Assembly (NCBI RefSeq): GCF_021353265.1
Contig: NZ_JAJTWU010000001.1
Location: 620,001-684,000, forward strand
Source: Pelomonas cellulosilytica
GTDB taxonomy: Bacteria > Pseudomonadota > Gammaproteobacteria > Burkholderiales > Burkholderiaceae_C
DNA: 64,000 bases
Direction of reading: 5' to 3'
The position numbers and the translations under genes are program-made. Within the stretch, counting starts at the first letter, position 1, and every line of letters starts with the position of its first letter. Below the pieces are notes generated by a model. The model was not told the DNA's origin, made no database searches, and saw only the letters and a list, made by a program, of their open reading frames with translations. Of this stretch, positions 8,114 through 18,367 are shown one piece after another.

Positions 8114-9363
8114 GCCCCGCACGATCGCCCGAAGGGGCGCAACTGCCGCTTGGCGGCACAGCGCGAAGCGCGAAGGATGCACCATTGCACCGTCAACGCG
8201 TCTGCGTCCTCGGCTCGACCGGCTCCATCGGCGTCAACACGCTGGACGTTCTCTCGCGCCATCCAGAGCGTTATGAGGTAGTCGCGCTCAGCGCGATGAG
8301 CCGCGTCGACGACCTGCTGGCCCAGTGCCTGCAATGGAAGCCGCTCTTTGCCGTCATGCCCGGGCAGGAGCCCGCCGCTCGGCTGCGTGAGCGCCTGCGC
8401 GAAGCGGGCTGCCGCACGCAGGTGCTCGACGGTGCCGACAAGCTCGCCGACATCGCTGCTCACCCGGACGTCGACACCGTGATGGCCGCCATCGTCGGCG
8501 CCGCCGGCTTGGCGCCGGCCATCGCTGCCGCCCGCGCCGGCAAGCGCCTGCTGCTGGCCAACAAGGAAGCCATTGTTGTCGGCGGCGCCTTGTTCATGCA
8601 GGCGGTGGCGGAGGGTGGCGCGACGCTGCTGCCCATCGACAGCGAGCACTCGGCCATCTTCCAGTGCCTGCCGGAAGACCGCGCCACCTGGCACGACCGC
8701 ATCGATCACATCGTGCTGACGGCGTCCGGCGGCCCCTTTCGCAGCCGCGACCCGGCGACGCTCGCCGACGTGACGCCCGACCAGGCGTGCGCCCATCCGA
8801 ACTGGGTCATGGGCCGCAAGATCTCGGTGGACTCGGCGACGATGATGAACAAGGCGCTCGAGGTCATCGAGGCACGCTGGCTGTTCAACCTCGCGCCCGA
8901 GCAGATCCGCGTGCTGATCCACCCGCAGAGCATCATCCATTCGATGGTGGTCTGCCGCGATCAGTCGGTGCTGGCGCAACTGGGTACGCCGGACATGCGC
9001 GTGCCGATCGCCTACGGCCTGTCCTTCCCCGAGCGCATCACGTCCGGTGCGAGCCGCCTGGACCTGATGACGACGCCCAGCCTCAGCTTCGAGGAGGCCG
9101 ACGCGACGCGCTTCCCGGGCCTGCACCTGTCCTGGCAGGCGCTGCGCGCGCCCGAGGGCAGCACGACGGTGTTGAACGCGGCCAACGAAGTGGCCGTCGA
9201 CGCCTTCCTGCAAGGTCGACTGCGCTTCGATCGCATTCACGCGGTCAACTCGCAGTGCCTGGCCGACGTTCAGCCGGGCGACTGCAGCAGCATCGAGGCG
9301 TTGCTGGCGCTGGATGCCCAAGCGCGCAGCGCCGCGCAACGACGGGTTCAGGCGTGGATCTGA
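8110..9363 (+). CDS. dxr: 1-deoxy-D-xylulose 5-phosphate reductoisomerase
   Basis: The protein contains the NADPH-binding VCVLGSTGSIGVNTLDVLSR, the metal/substrate segments LLANKEAIVVGG and LPIDSEHSAIFQCL, and KISVDSATMMNKALEVIEA. It catalyses the committed step of the MEP isoprenoid pathway, feeding uppS upstream. Two starts are possible. ATG at 8110 overlaps the cdsA stop and gives 417 residues with an atypical 25-residue extension. TTG at 8185 has AAGGA at 8173-8177, seven bases away, and gives 392 residues, nearer the family length (398 in E. coli). The extension coincides with three small hairpins. Confidence 0.96.
   Translation: MSPARSPEGAQLPLGGTARSAKDAPLHRQRVCVLGSTGSIGVNTLDVLSRHPERYEVVALSAMSRVDDLLAQCLQWKPLFAVMPGQEPAARLRERLREAGCRTQVLDGADKLADIAAHPDVDTVMAAIVGAAGLAPAIAAARAGKRLLLANKEAIVVGGALFMQAVAEGGATLLPIDSEHSAIFQCLPEDRATWHDRIDHIVLTASGGPFRSRDPATLADVTPDQACAHPNWVMGRKISVDSATMMNKALEVIEARWLFNLAPEQIRVLIHPQSIIHSMVVCRDQSVLAQLGTPDMRVPIAYGLSFPERITSGASRLDLMTTPSLSFEEADATRFPGLHLSWQALRAPEGSTTVLNAANEVAVDAFLQGRLRFDRIHAVNSQCLADVQPGDCSSIEALLALDAQARSAAQRRVQAWI
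8126..8172. repeat. Cluster of three small palindromes at the cdsA-dxr junction
   Basis: Three adjacent hairpins occur in under 50 bases: CGCCC-GAAG-GGGCG (8126-8139), TGCCGC-TTG-GCGGCA (8144-8158) and a short CGC-GAA-GCG (8162-8170). They fill the space between the cdsA stop and a good Shine-Dalgarno for a TTG start of dxr. The pattern resembles a dispersed palindromic element, but no other copy is visible here. Confidence 0.5.
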
Positions 9364-10724
9364 TTCAAAAGGCCTTCTGGTTCCTGGTCGCAATCGCGAT
9401 CCTCGTGCCCATTCACGAATGGGGCCATTTCCGTGTCGCCCGGGCCTGTGGCGTCAAGGTGTTTCGCTTCTCTATCGGCTTCGGTCGTGTGCTGTGGCGG
9501 CGGCTCGGACGCGACGGCACCGAATACACCCTCTGCTCGCTGCCGCTCGGCGGCTACGTGCGCATGCTCGGCATGGGCCCGGAGCCGGTGGCGCCGCACG
9601 AGCAGGCGCAGGCCTTCCGCTACAAGCCGCTGCGCCAGCGTGCGGCCATCGTGGCTGCGGGCCCGGTGGCCAACTGGGTGCTCGCCGTCGCGCTGTTCGC
9701 GGCGGTAGCCTGGATCGGCAGCGAGCAGCCTAAGGCGCTGCTCGGCACGCCGCCGGCGGGGTCGCTCGCCGACAGCGCCGGCTTGCGCGCCGGCGACTGG
9801 GTGCGCGCCGTGTCGGGCGATGGCCAGCAGTGGGACGACGTCGACTCGCTGGCCGACCTGCAATCCGCCGTGCTGCGGGCGCAGGCGCTGGGCGAGCCGC
9901 TGCAGCTGTCGGTCACCGATGTGCAGGGCCATGGCTCGCGGAGCGTCGCACTGGATACGAACCGCCTCGCCGGTCGTTCGCCGGACGCGCAGCTGTCCCG
10001 CGATATCGGCCTGCTGCCCTTGCTGCAACCGGTGGTCGACGTCGTCGCGGCCGGCAGTGCCGGTGAAGCGGCAGGCCTGCGCAGCGGGGATCGGGTGCTG
10101 GCGGTGGACGGTCGCGCCGTGTCGGACTTCGGCCTGCTGCGCCAGATCATCCGGGCTAGCGGTGGCGCTAATGGGCCGGCCACGCTGTCGTTGCGCGTCG
10201 AGCGCGCGGGCCAGATCGTGGAGTTGCAAGCGACGCCAGCGTGGGTCGACGAAGGCGGGCAGCACGTCGGCCAATTGGGCGTGAGGCCCGTCGCGACATT
10301 GGAGTCGACCGTGGTCAGCTACGGCTTCGTCGACGGCCTGCAGCGTGGTGCCCTGCAGAGCTGGGACCTGGCCGCCACGACGGTGCGGCTGCTGGGCCGT
10401 ATGCTGGTGGGAGAGGCCTCCGTCAAGAACCTCAGCGGCCCACTGAGCATTGCCGACTACGCCGGGAAGTCCGCTCAGGCGGGCCTCGTGCCGTTCCTCG
10501 ATTTCCTCGGCAAGGTTTCGCTCAGCCTGGCAGTGCTGAACCTGCTGCCGCTGCCGATGCTCGATGGCGGACACCTCATGTATTATCTTTTCGAGGGTCT
10601 GAGCGGTCGCCCGATCTCCGAATGGTGGCAACTGCAACTGCAGCGCGTCGGCATCCTGATCCTGATGCTGATGATGGCCTTGGCCCTTTCCAACGACGTC
10701 AGCCGCTTCGCGGGCTGGCATTGA
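9354..10724 (+). CDS. rseP: Site-2 intramembrane zinc protease RseP
   Basis: The 456-residue product has the catalytic zinc motif HEWGHF in its first transmembrane segment (about residues 18-23), GFGRVLWRR and YTLCSLPLGGYVRMLGM, two PDZ-like regions (about 130-290) and the second metal-site segment NLLPLPMLDGGHLMYYLFEG. RseP cleaves transmembrane anti-sigma factors and signal-peptide remnants. The start is the GTG at 9354, overlapping the end of dxr by 10 bases, which gives a product of family length (450 in E. coli). It precedes bamA as in most beta- and gammaproteobacteria. Confidence 0.95.
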   Translation: MDLIQKAFWFLVAIAILVPIHEWGHFRVARACGVKVFRFSIGFGRVLWRRLGRDGTEYTLCSLPLGGYVRMLGMGPEPVAPHEQAQAFRYKPLRQRAAIVAAGPVANWVLAVALFAAVAWIGSEQPKALLGTPPAGSLADSAGLRAGDWVRAVSGDGQQWDDVDSLADLQSAVLRAQALGEPLQLSVTDVQGHGSRSVALDTNRLAGRSPDAQLSRDIGLLPLLQPVVDVVAAGSAGEAAGLRSGDRVLAVDGRAVSDFGLLRQIIRASGGANGPATLSLRVERAGQIVELQATPAWVDEGGQHVGQLGVRPVATLESTVVSYGFVDGLQRGALQSWDLAATTVRLLGRMLVGEASVKNLSGPLSIADYAGKSAQAGLVPFLDFLGKVSLSLAVLNLLPLPMLDGGHLMYYLFEGLSGRPISEWWQLQLQRVGILILMLMMALALSNDVSRFAGWH

Positions 10725-10738
10725 AACTCCCCGGTCCC

Positions 10739-13051
10739 ATGTCCTTTTCTTTCCGCTCGGGAGCCTCGCTGCGCCCCTCACTCCTGGCTTTGGCTCTCGC
10801 GGGGATCTTCCAATCGGGAGCTGCCTGGGCCGTCGATCCCTTCGTGCTGAAGGACATCCGCGTCGAAGGCCTGCAGCGCACCGACCCGGGTACCGTCTTC
10901 GCGTCGCTGCCGTTCCGCATCGGCGACACCTACAACGACGAGAAGGGCGCCGCCGCGTTGCGCGCGCTGTTCGCGACCGGCCTGTTCAAGGACGTGCGCA
11001 TCAGCATTGATGGTGATGCCGTCGTCGTCATCATCGACGAGCGTCCCATCATCGCCAACGTGAACTTCGTCGGCCTGAAGGAGTTCGACACCGAGGCGCT
11101 GTCCAAGTCGCTGAAGGACGTCGGCATCGGCGAAGGCAAGCCCTTCGACAAGGCGCTGGCCGACCGCGCCGAGCAGGAACTCAAGCGCCAGTACCTGACG
11201 CGCAGCCTGTACGGCGCCGAGGTCACGACGACGATCACGCCGATTGAGCGCAACCGTGTCAACGTCAGCTTCAACGTCACCGAGGGCGAGCCGGCCAAGA
11301 TCGCCGAGATCCGCATCCTCGGGTCCAAGGTGTTCTCCGAAAGCACGCTGATGGGCCTGCTGGAGCAGACGACGACCGGCTGGCTGACCTGGTACACCAA
11401 GACCGACCGCTACTCGCGCGCCAAGCTCAACGCCGACCTCGAGACTATCCGCAGCTACTACCTCAACCGCGGCTATCTCGAGTTCAACGTCACGTCCACG
11501 CAGGTGACGATCTCGCCGGACAAGCAGAGCATCAGCATCGCCATCACTGTCAGCGAAGGCCAGCCCTACACGGTCACTGGCATCAAGCTCGAGGGCGACT
11601 ACCTGGGCCGTGAGGAGGACTTCAAGCACCTCGTCATGCTCAAGCCCGGCCAGGCCTACAACGGCGAGACGGTCGCGAACACGACGCGCGCGTTCACCGA
11701 CCTGTTCGGCACCTATGGCTATGCGTTCGCGCGCGTGGACAGTAAGCCCGAGATCGACCGCGCCACAGGTCAGGTCGTCGTGACCTTCGTGGCCGAGCCG
11801 CAGCGCCGAGTTTATGTGCGCAAGGTCATCATTTCCGGCAACTCGCGCACGCGTGACGAAGTCATCCGCCGCGAGTTCCGCCAATTCGAATCCGCCTGGT
11901 ACGACGGCCAGAAGATCAAGGCCTCGCGCGACCGCGTCGAAAGGCTGGGCTACTTCAAGGACAAGGAAGTCTCGATCGACACGCAGGAGGTGCCGGGCGC
12001 GCAGGACCAGGTCGACGTGATCCTTACCGTCGTCGAGCGGCCCACTGGTGCCATCAGCGTCGGTGCCGGCTACTCCAGTCAGACCAAGCTGTCCTTCACC
12101 GGCTCCATCCGCCAGGACAACGTGTTCGGCTCGGGCAACTACCTCGGCATCGACATTGCCACGGCAAGCACCGGCCGACAGCTGCAGATCAGCACGGTCG
12201 ATCCGTACTTCACCGTGGACGGCGTCTCCCGCGCGATTGACGCCTTCTACCGCACCACCCGCCCGATCAATACGCTGGGTGAGGAGTACCAGTACGTCAC
12301 CAAGGGCGGTGCGCTGCGCTTCGGCGTGCCGTTCTCGGAGCTCGACACCGTGTTCTTCGGCATCGGCTACGAACAGACCGACATCACGACGTCGCGTGGC
12401 CTGCCCAACAGCTACCTGCTCTACGTGAACCAGTTCGGCCAGCGCAGCAAGGCCGTGCCGCTGACGATCGGCTGGCAGCGCGACAGCCGCGACAGCGTCA
12501 TCACGCCGATGAAGGGTCGCTACTCGCGCGTCAACGTCGAAGCCAGCGCGATCGGCGATGCCCGCTTCGCCCGGCTGAACCTGCAGTACCAGGAGTACTT
12601 CGAGATCACGAACAAGATCACGCTCGGCCTCAACAGCGAGCTGGGCTGGGGCGTGGGACTGGGTGGCCGCCCGTACCCGGTGTTCAAGAACTTCTACGGC
12701 GGCGGCCTCGGTTCGGTGCGGGTGTTCGAGGCGGGTTCGCTGGGCCCGGTCGACAACACCGGCTCCTACAGCGGCGGCAACCGGCGCTTCAACCTGAATG
12801 CCGAGCTCTACCTGCCGGTCCCCGGCAGCGGTAACGACAAGAGCTTCCGCATCTTCGGTTTCGCCGATGCCGGCAACGTGTGGGGCACGCACGAGAAGCT
12901 GACCTTCAACAGCGTGCGCTCGTCGGCTGGTATCGGCCTGTCGTGGATCTCGCCGATGGGTCCATTGCGCCTGAGCTATGGCAAACCTATCAGCAAGCAA
13001 CGCACGGATAGAATCGAAAAATTCCAATTCCAGATCGGGACTGCATTCTGA
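10739..13051 (+). CDS. bamA: Outer-membrane assembly factor BamA (Omp85)
   Basis: The 770-residue protein has a signal peptide ending near AAWA, then VDPFVLKDIRVEGLQRTDPG, the first of five POTRA domains (to about residue 420), and a C-terminal 16-strand Omp85 barrel with the VxGF-type region and LRLSYGKPI, ending in the outer-membrane signature FQFQIGTAF. It inserts beta-barrel proteins into the outer membrane. The ATG at 10739 is chosen because it gives a proper signal peptide. It follows rseP and overlaps skp by one base. Confidence 0.97.
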   Translation: MSFSFRSGASLRPSLLALALAGIFQSGAAWAVDPFVLKDIRVEGLQRTDPGTVFASLPFRIGDTYNDEKGAAALRALFATGLFKDVRISIDGDAVVVIIDERPIIANVNFVGLKEFDTEALSKSLKDVGIGEGKPFDKALADRAEQELKRQYLTRSLYGAEVTTTITPIERNRVNVSFNVTEGEPAKIAEIRILGSKVFSESTLMGLLEQTTTGWLTWYTKTDRYSRAKLNADLETIRSYYLNRGYLEFNVTSTQVTISPDKQSISIAITVSEGQPYTVTGIKLEGDYLGREEDFKHLVMLKPGQAYNGETVANTTRAFTDLFGTYGYAFARVDSKPEIDRATGQVVVTFVAEPQRRVYVRKVIISGNSRTRDEVIRREFRQFESAWYDGQKIKASRDRVERLGYFKDKEVSIDTQEVPGAQDQVDVILTVVERPTGAISVGAGYSSQTKLSFTGSIRQDNVFGSGNYLGIDIATASTGRQLQISTVDPYFTVDGVSRAIDAFYRTTRPINTLGEEYQYVTKGGALRFGVPFSELDTVFFGIGYEQTDITTSRGLPNSYLLYVNQFGQRSKAVPLTIGWQRDSRDSVITPMKGRYSRVNVEASAIGDARFARLNLQYQEYFEITNKITLGLNSELGWGVGLGGRPYPVFKNFYGGGLGSVRVFEAGSLGPVDNTGSYSGGNRRFNLNAELYLPVPGSGNDKSFRIFGFADAGNVWGTHEKLTFNSVRSSAGIGLSWISPMGPLRLSYGKPISKQRTDRIEKFQFQIGTAF

Positions 13052-13560
13052 TGATGAGCAAGCTCTTGCAATCGGTGGCTCTGGCCGCGTCGATGATGTT
13101 GGCCACGGCGGCCGTGCAAGCCCAGGAACTGAAGATCGGCTTCGTCAACAGCGAGCGCGTGCTGCGCGAATCCAATCTCGCCAAGGCTGCGCAGATCAAA
13201 CTGGAGGCGGAATTCGGCAAGCGTGAGAAGGATCTCGGCGCGATCGAGACCAAGCTGCGCGCCGCCGCGGCGCAGTTCGACAAGGACGCGCCGACGCTGT
13301 CCGAAGCCGAGCGCAGCCGCCGTCAGCGTGACCTCGTCGACCAGGATCGCGAACTGCAGCGCAAGCGCCGCGAGTACCAGGAAGACGTGAACACGCGGAA
13401 GAACGAGGAATTGCAGGCGATCGTCGAGCGCGCGAACAAGGTCATCAAGCAGATCTTCGACGCCGAGAAGTACGACCTGATCCTGCAGGACGCCGTTCAC
13501 TTCAGCCCCCGTGTCGATATCACCAAGAAGGTGATCGACGCGCTGAACGCGCAGAAGTAA
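13051..13560 (+). CDS. skp: Periplasmic chaperone Skp/OmpH
   Basis: The 169-residue product has a signal peptide (MSKLLQSVALAASMMLATAA, cleaved after VQA) and then ELKIGFVNSERVLRESNLAK, the OmpH family start, followed by a long charged coiled-coil of Glu/Arg/Lys repeats. Skp is a trimeric jellyfish-shaped holdase that delivers unfolded outer-membrane proteins to the BAM complex. Two ATGs lie in tandem at 13051 and 13054. It sits between bamA and lpxD as in most Proteobacteria. Confidence 0.95.
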   Translation: MMSKLLQSVALAASMMLATAAVQAQELKIGFVNSERVLRESNLAKAAQIKLEAEFGKREKDLGAIETKLRAAAAQFDKDAPTLSEAERSRRQRDLVDQDRELQRKRREYQEDVNTRKNEELQAIVERANKVIKQIFDAEKYDLILQDAVHFSPRVDITKKVIDALNAQK

Positions 13561-13572
13561 GCCGGTCCCGCC

Positions 13573-14601
13573 ATGAGCCCGACGACCGTCGCGCTCGCTG
13601 AACTGATCGCCGCCTTGGGCGGCGATTTGCTTGGTGGGTCCGATATCCGCATCGCCCGCATCGCGCCGCTGGACGAGGCCGATGGCGTGAGCATCAGCTT
13701 CCTGGCCAACCCTCGCTACCAGGCCCAGCTCGGCACGACGCGGGCGGCCTGCGTCATCGTCGCGCCGGCCTTGGCCGAAGCGGCATCTGCGCGCGGTGCG
13801 GCCATCGTCACGCCTGATCCCTACCTCTATTTCGCGCGGCTCACGCAGTGGTGGGCGGCGCGCGCGCGGCCGGCCGCCGTGGCCGGTGTGCATCCGAGCG
13901 CGGTTGTCTCGCCCGATGCGACGCTGGGCCCCGGCGTCGAGGTCGGGCCGCTGGCCGTTATCGAGGCTGGCGCAGTCATCGGCGAGGGCGCCCGCATCGG
14001 TGCGCACTGCATCGTCGAGCGCGGTGCCGCCGTTGGTGCCTGGACGCGCCTGGCGCCGCGCGTCGTGCTGGGACACGGCTGCCGCATCGGTGCTCGCGGC
14101 ATCGTCCACAGCGGTGTCGTCATCGGTGCCGACGGCTTCGGCTTCGCGCCGTCGAAGGACGGCTACGTGAAGATCGAGCAACTGGGCGCCGTGACGATCG
14201 GCGACGATGTCGAGATCGGCGCCAACACCTGCATCGACCGTGGCGCGCTGGGCGACACCGTCATCCAGGACGGCGTCAAGCTCGACAACCTGATCCAGAT
14301 TGCCCATAACGTGCAAATTGGCCGTCACACCGCGATGGCAGGCTGCGCTGCGGTGGCCGGGTCCACCCGCATCGGCGCGAATTGCACCATCGGTGGTGCG
14401 GCCAACATCATCGGCCACCTGACGCTGGTGGACGGCGTGCACATCTCCGCGGCCACGACGGTGACGCGCAGCATCCATGAGCCGGGCGTCTACAGCGGCC
14501 CTTATCCCTTCGAAGAAAACTCGAGCTGGCAGAAGAATGCGGCGACCCTGCGCCAGCTCCACACCTTGAGAGAGCGTGTCCGCGCGCTGGAAAAGAAATG
14601 A
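13573..14601 (+). CDS. lpxD: UDP-3-O-(3-hydroxyacyl)glucosamine N-acyltransferase
   Basis: The 342-residue protein has an N-terminal uridine-binding domain ([20 protein letters not shown]) and a left-handed beta-helix built of hexapeptide repeats (for example [40 protein letters not shown]). The catalytic His lies in [19 protein letters not shown]. It adds the second 3-hydroxyacyl chain in lipid A synthesis. Its TGA overlaps the fabZ ATG, implying coupled translation. Length agrees with the family (341 in E. coli). Confidence 0.97.
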   Translation: MSPTTVALAELIAALGGDLLGGSDIRIARIAPLDEADGVSISFLANPRYQAQLGTTRAACVIVAPALAEAASARGAAIVTPDPYLYFARLTQWWAARARPAAVAGVHPSAVVSPDATLGPGVEVGPLAVIEAGAVIGEGARIGAHCIVERGAAVGAWTRLAPRVVLGHGCRIGARGIVHSGVVIGADGFGFAPSKDGYVKIEQLGAVTIGDDVEIGANTCIDRGALGDTVIQDGVKLDNLIQIAHNVQIGRHTAMAGCAAVAGSTRIGANCTIGGAANIIGHLTLVDGVHISAATTVTRSIHEPGVYSGPYPFEENSSWQKNAATLRQLHTLRERVRALEKK

Positions 14602-15059
14602 CGACCGAAACCATCACGATGGACATCCACGAAATCCTCAAGCGGCTGCCGCACCGCTATCCCATCCTGCTGGTGGACCGCGTCGTGGAGCTGGTCAAGG
14701 GCGAGCGCATCCGCGCGATCAAGAACGTCTCGATCAATGAGCCGTTCTTCCTCGGCCACTTTCCGCACCGGCCGGTCATGCCCGGCGTGCTGATCCTCGA
14801 AGCCATGGCGCAGGCCGCCACGCTGCTGGCGCTGCGGAGCATGGACATGGTGCTGGACGAGAACTCGGTGGTGTACTTCGCCGGCATCGACGGCGCGCGT
14901 TTCAAGCGGCCGGTCGAGCCGGGCGATCAGCTCGTCCTGGAAGTGGCGCTGGGCCGCGCCAAGGCCGGCATCTACAAGTTCAACGCAAAGGCGCTGGTGG
15001 GTGACCAGGTGGCCGCGGAAGCCGAGCTGATGTGCACGATGCGCCGCATCGAGGCCTGA
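14598..15059 (+). CDS. fabZ: 3-hydroxyacyl-ACP dehydratase FabZ
   Basis: The 153-residue hot-dog-fold protein contains [19 protein letters not shown] and the catalytic [20 protein letters not shown] with its His and Glu. It dehydrates 3-hydroxyacyl-ACP in fatty-acid elongation and competes with LpxA/LpxD for the same substrates, which explains its place among lipid A genes. The ATG at 14598 overlaps the lpxD stop; a second in-frame ATG at 14619 precedes [14 protein letters not shown] and could also serve. Confidence 0.97.
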   Translation: MTTETITMDIHEILKRLPHRYPILLVDRVVELVKGERIRAIKNVSINEPFFLGHFPHRPVMPGVLILEAMAQAATLLALRSMDMVLDENSVVYFAGIDGARFKRPVEPGDQLVLEVALGRAKAGIYKFNAKALVGDQVAAEAELMCTMRRIEA

Positions 15060-15070
15060 GGTCGCACGCG

Positions 15071-15859
15071 ATGGCCATCCACCCCACCGCCATCGTCGAC
15101 CCAGCCGCAGAGCTGGACTCGTCCGTCGAGGTCGGCGCCTACTCGCTGATCGGCCCGCATGTGAAGATCGCCGCTGGCACCAAGGTCGGCCCGCATGTCG
15201 TCATCGAAGGTCACACGACCATCGGCCGCGACAACACCTTTTTCCAGTTCAGCTCTATCGGCGCGGCCAACCAGGACAAGAAGTACGGCGGCGAGCCGAC
15301 GACGCTGGTCATCGGCGACCGCAACACCGTCCGCGAGTTCTGCACGCTGAACATCGGCACGGTGCAGGACCGTGGCGAGACGCGCATCGGCGACGACAAC
15401 TGGATCATGGCGTACTGCCATATCGCCCACGATACGGTAATCGGCAACCAGAACACGCTGGCCAACGGCGTGACCTTCGCGGGCCATGTGACGGTGGGCG
15501 ACTGGGTCACCATTGGCGGCCTGAGTGGCATTCTGCAGCGCATGCGCATCGGTGACCACGCGATGATCGGCTTCCAGGCCCACGTGGCCCATGACGTGCC
15601 GCCGTTCATGACGGTGGACGGCAATCCGTTGGCCGCGCGGGCCGTCAACGTCGTCGGCCTGAAGCGCCGCGATTTCAGCGCCGAGCGCATCGGCGTCGTC
15701 CGCCAGATCTACAAGCTGCTCTACCGCAGCGGCTACACGCTGGACGAAGCTCGCGCGGCCATCGAGGCGCTGCGCGGCAGCGACGGTGGCGCAGCGGACG
15801 GTGACATCGACAACATGCTGACCTTCCTCGCCGCGTCCACCCGCGGCATCGTCCGGTAA
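15071..15859 (+). CDS. lpxA: UDP-N-acetylglucosamine 3-O-acyltransferase
   Basis: The 262-residue hexapeptide-repeat protein starts [20 protein letters not shown] and contains [20 protein letters not shown], the catalytic His in [15 protein letters not shown], and [14 protein letters not shown] of the C-terminal helical domain. It performs the first acylation of lipid A synthesis. The ATG at 15071 is preferred over an in-frame ATG at 15032 inside fabZ, which adds residues without family similarity. It lies 11 bases after fabZ and 3 bases before lpxB. Confidence 0.97.
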   Translation: MAIHPTAIVDPAAELDSSVEVGAYSLIGPHVKIAAGTKVGPHVVIEGHTTIGRDNTFFQFSSIGAANQDKKYGGEPTTLVIGDRNTVREFCTLNIGTVQDRGETRIGDDNWIMAYCHIAHDTVIGNQNTLANGVTFAGHVTVGDWVTIGGLSGILQRMRIGDHAMIGFQAHVAHDVPPFMTVDGNPLAARAVNVVGLKRRDFSAERIGVVRQIYKLLYRSGYTLDEARAAIEALRGSDGGAADGDIDNMLTFLAASTRGIVR

Positions 15860-15862
15860 CTG

Positions 15863-16987
15863 ATGCAAACATCGCCCCGCCTCGGCATGGTGGCCGGCGA
15901 GGCCAGCGGCGACCTGCTGGCCGGCCTGCTGCTGCAAGGTCTTCGCGCACGCTGGCCCGAGTTGACCTCGCAGGGCATCGGTGGTCCGAAGATGATCGCC
16001 CAGGGCTTCGAGACCTGGTGGCCGCACAGCAAGCTGTCCATCTTCGGCTACGTGGACGCGCTGCTGAACATCCGCGAGCTGCTGGCCATCCGCAAGCAGC
16101 TCGGCACGCGCCTCATCTCGAACAAGCCGGACGTCTTTATCGGCGTCGATGCGCCCGACTTCAACTTCGGTCTTGAGACGCGGCTGCGCGAGGCCGGCAT
16201 CAAGACCGTCCACTTCGTCTGTCCGTCGATCTGGGCCTGGCGGCCCGAGCGCGTCGTCAAGATCAAGGCGGCGGCCGACCATGTGCTGTGCCTGTTTCCC
16301 TTCGAGCCGGAGATCCTGCACAAGGCCGGCATCGGCGCGACCTACGTGGGCCATCCGCTGGCCGATGCCATCGCGATGGACCCGCCGCGTGCCGCCGCGC
16401 GCGAAGCGCTGAATCTGCCGGAAAGCGACACCGTCATCGCGTTGTTGCCCGGCAGCCGCAAGAGCGAGATCCAGTACATCGCGCCAGCGTTGATCGGCGC
16501 GACGAAGCTGCTGGCCCGGCCAGGCCGTCGCTTCGTCATGCCGGTCGTGCCGGGCCTGCGCGGGCTCGTCGAGCCGATGCTAGGCGGTGCCGACATCCAA
16601 CTGGTCGACGGCCAGTCGCATGCCGTGCTCGCCGCCTGTGACCTGACGCTGGTGGCCAGTGGCACCGCTACGCTTGAGGCGGCGCTGTTCAAGCGGCCCA
16701 TGGTCATCGCCTACCGCATGAACTGGCTGAACTGGTGGCGCATGAAGGACAAGGGGCTGCTGCCCTGGGTGGGCCTGCCCAACATCCTGGCCCGCGAGTT
16801 CCTCGTGCCGGAGCTCATCCAGCAGGCCTGCACGCCCGAGGCGATGGCCCGCGAGGCCGAGGCCCTGCTCGCCGACGCGCCGCGCCGTGCCGCGTTGCAC
16901 GAGCGTTTCGTCCAACTCCATGAGCTGCTGCGGCAAGACACCGCGCGGCGCGCCAGCGATGCCATCGCAACGCTCATCAGTGCCTGA
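15863..16987 (+). CDS. lpxB: Lipid-A-disaccharide synthase
   Basis: The 374-residue product starts [20 protein letters not shown], the GEASGD signature of LpxB, and includes [20 protein letters not shown] and [10 protein letters not shown]. It joins UDP-2,3-diacylglucosamine and lipid X to form the lipid A disaccharide at the inner face of the membrane. It follows lpxA by three bases; its 3' end overlaps rnhB by 29 bases if the ATG at 16959 is the rnhB start. Length equals the family (382 in E. coli). Confidence 0.97.
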   Translation: MQTSPRLGMVAGEASGDLLAGLLLQGLRARWPELTSQGIGGPKMIAQGFETWWPHSKLSIFGYVDALLNIRELLAIRKQLGTRLISNKPDVFIGVDAPDFNFGLETRLREAGIKTVHFVCPSIWAWRPERVVKIKAAADHVLCLFPFEPEILHKAGIGATYVGHPLADAIAMDPPRAAAREALNLPESDTVIALLPGSRKSEIQYIAPALIGATKLLARPGRRFVMPVVPGLRGLVEPMLGGADIQLVDGQSHAVLAACDLTLVASGTATLEAALFKRPMVIAYRMNWLNWWRMKDKGLLPWVGLPNILAREFLVPELIQQACTPEAMAREAEALLADAPRRAALHERFVQLHELLRQDTARRASDAIATLISA

Positions 16988-17600
16988 ACAGGTGGCCCTG
17001 GACTGGACGCCTGTGGGCCTCGTCGCTGGTGTCGACGAGGCCGGGCGGGGACCGCTGGCCGGCCCCGTGTTCGCGGCCGCCGTCATCCTCGACGACCTGC
17101 AGCCCATCGAGGGCCTGGCCGATTCCAAGGTGCTGAGCCCGGGCAAGCGCGCGCGGCTGTACGACGAGATCCGCGCCAAGGCGCTGTGCTGCTGCATCGC
17201 TCAGGCATCGCACGAGGAGATCGACCGCATCAACATTCTGCAGGCCACGATGCTGGCGATGCAGCGCGCGGTGCTGGGCCTGCGGCTGAAGCCGGCGCTG
17301 GTCCGCGTGGACGGCAACCGGCTGCCGGTGCTGCCGATGGCGGCCGAGGCCATCGTGCAGGGCGATGCGACCGTTCAGGCCATCTCGGCGGCGAGCATCC
17401 TTGCCAAGGTGGCGCGCGATCTGTTCTGCGAGCAGATGCATGCGAGCCATCCGCAGTACGGTTTCGCCACGCACAAGGGCTACGCGACGGCCGAGCACCT
17501 GGCCGCGCTGAAGGCGCATGGCGCCAGCCCCTGGCACCGGCGCAGTTTCGCGCCGGTGCGCGAGGTGTGCGTCGCGGTCACGACCAGCGGGGCGGCATGA
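16959..17600 (+). CDS. rnhB: Ribonuclease HII
   Basis: The product carries [20 protein letters not shown] with the catalytic Asp-Glu pair of RNase [22 protein letters not shown] and the downstream [12 protein letters not shown] and [18 protein letters not shown]. It removes ribonucleotides from DNA by cleaving RNA-DNA junctions. I use the ATG at 16959 (213 residues), which overlaps lpxB; the GTG at 16980 is an alternative that removes only seven residues. An ATG further upstream (16887) lies deep in lpxB and is unlikely. The stop overlaps the next gene's ATG. Confidence 0.94.
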   Translation: MPSQRSSVPEQVALDWTPVGLVAGVDEAGRGPLAGPVFAAAVILDDLQPIEGLADSKVLSPGKRARLYDEIRAKALCCCIAQASHEEIDRINILQATMLAMQRAVLGLRLKPALVRVDGNRLPVLPMAAEAIVQGDATVQAISAASILAKVARDLFCEQMHASHPQYGFATHKGYATAEHLAALKAHGASPWHRRSFAPVREVCVAVTTSGAA

Positions 17601-18367
17601 AGGTCGATCACATCACCTCGCGCGACAACGCGGCGCTTGTCAGGCTGCGCAAGCTGACGGCAGACGGGAGCGGCTATCGCAAGACAGGCAGCGTCTGGAT
17701 CGAGGGCGACCACCTGCTCCGCGCGGCACTGCAGCGCGGCTGGACACCCGCCCTCGTCGTGCTGACCGAGGCTGCGATGCAGGACTTCGCGCTGGCGGCG
17801 CTGGCCGAGTCGGCGCCTCGCGCGCTGGTTGTGCCGACGACGCTGTTCAAGGGCTTGAGTGGCCTGGAGTCGCCCGCCCAGATCGGCGCAGAGCTGACGC
17901 TCCCCGCCGCGCCGGCCATCGAGCCGCAGGCCGCCAGCGTCGTGCTGGACCGGCTGCAGGACGCGGGCAATGTCGGCGCCATTCTGCGCAGCGCGGCGGC
18001 TTTCGGCGTGCGGCAGGTGCTGGCGCTCAAAGGCACGGCGGCGTTGTGGTCGCCCAAGGTCGTCCGCGCGGGGCAGGGCGCGCATTTCGGCCTGCGCCTC
18101 ATTGAAGCCCTGACGGCCGACGACCTCGCCGCGCTGGCCGTGCCGATGGTTGCCACCAGCTCGCACACCAAGCACGTGCTGCACCGTGTCGCATTGCCGC
18201 AGCCCTGCGCCTGGGTGTTGGGCCATGAAGGGCAAGGCGTGTCGACCGAGCTGATGGCCCGCTGTGCGCTGACCGTTGGCATCCCGCAGCCCGGCGGCGA
18301 GGAGTCGCTCAACGTCGCGGCCGCGGCGGCCATATGCCTGTACGAGAGCGAGCGGCAACGGGGTTGA
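17597..18367 (+). CDS. TrmH/SpoU-family RNA 2'-O-methyltransferase
   Basis: The 256-residue protein has an N-terminal substrate-binding region ([17 protein letters not shown]) and a SpoU knot domain with [33 protein letters not shown] and [20 protein letters not shown], the three SpoU motifs. It should methylate a ribose 2'-OH in rRNA or tRNA with S-adenosylmethionine. RlmB-like activity is possible, but the exact nucleotide cannot be deduced. The ATG at 17597 overlaps the rnhB stop. This gene ends the conserved rpsB-rnhB cluster. Confidence 0.9.
   Translation: MKVDHITSRDNAALVRLRKLTADGSGYRKTGSVWIEGDHLLRAALQRGWTPALVVLTEAAMQDFALAALAESAPRALVVPTTLFKGLSGLESPAQIGAELTLPAAPAIEPQAASVVLDRLQDAGNVGAILRSAAAFGVRQVLALKGTAALWSPKVVRAGQGAHFGLRLIEALTADDLAALAVPMVATSSHTKHVLHRVALPQPCAWVLGHEGQGVSTELMARCALTVGIPQPGGEESLNVAAAAAICLYESERQRG

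Noticed and set aside
10778-13027. 749-codon open frame antisense to bamA
   Set aside because: Complement of a well-supported gene, with low-complexity composition and no recognisable domain.
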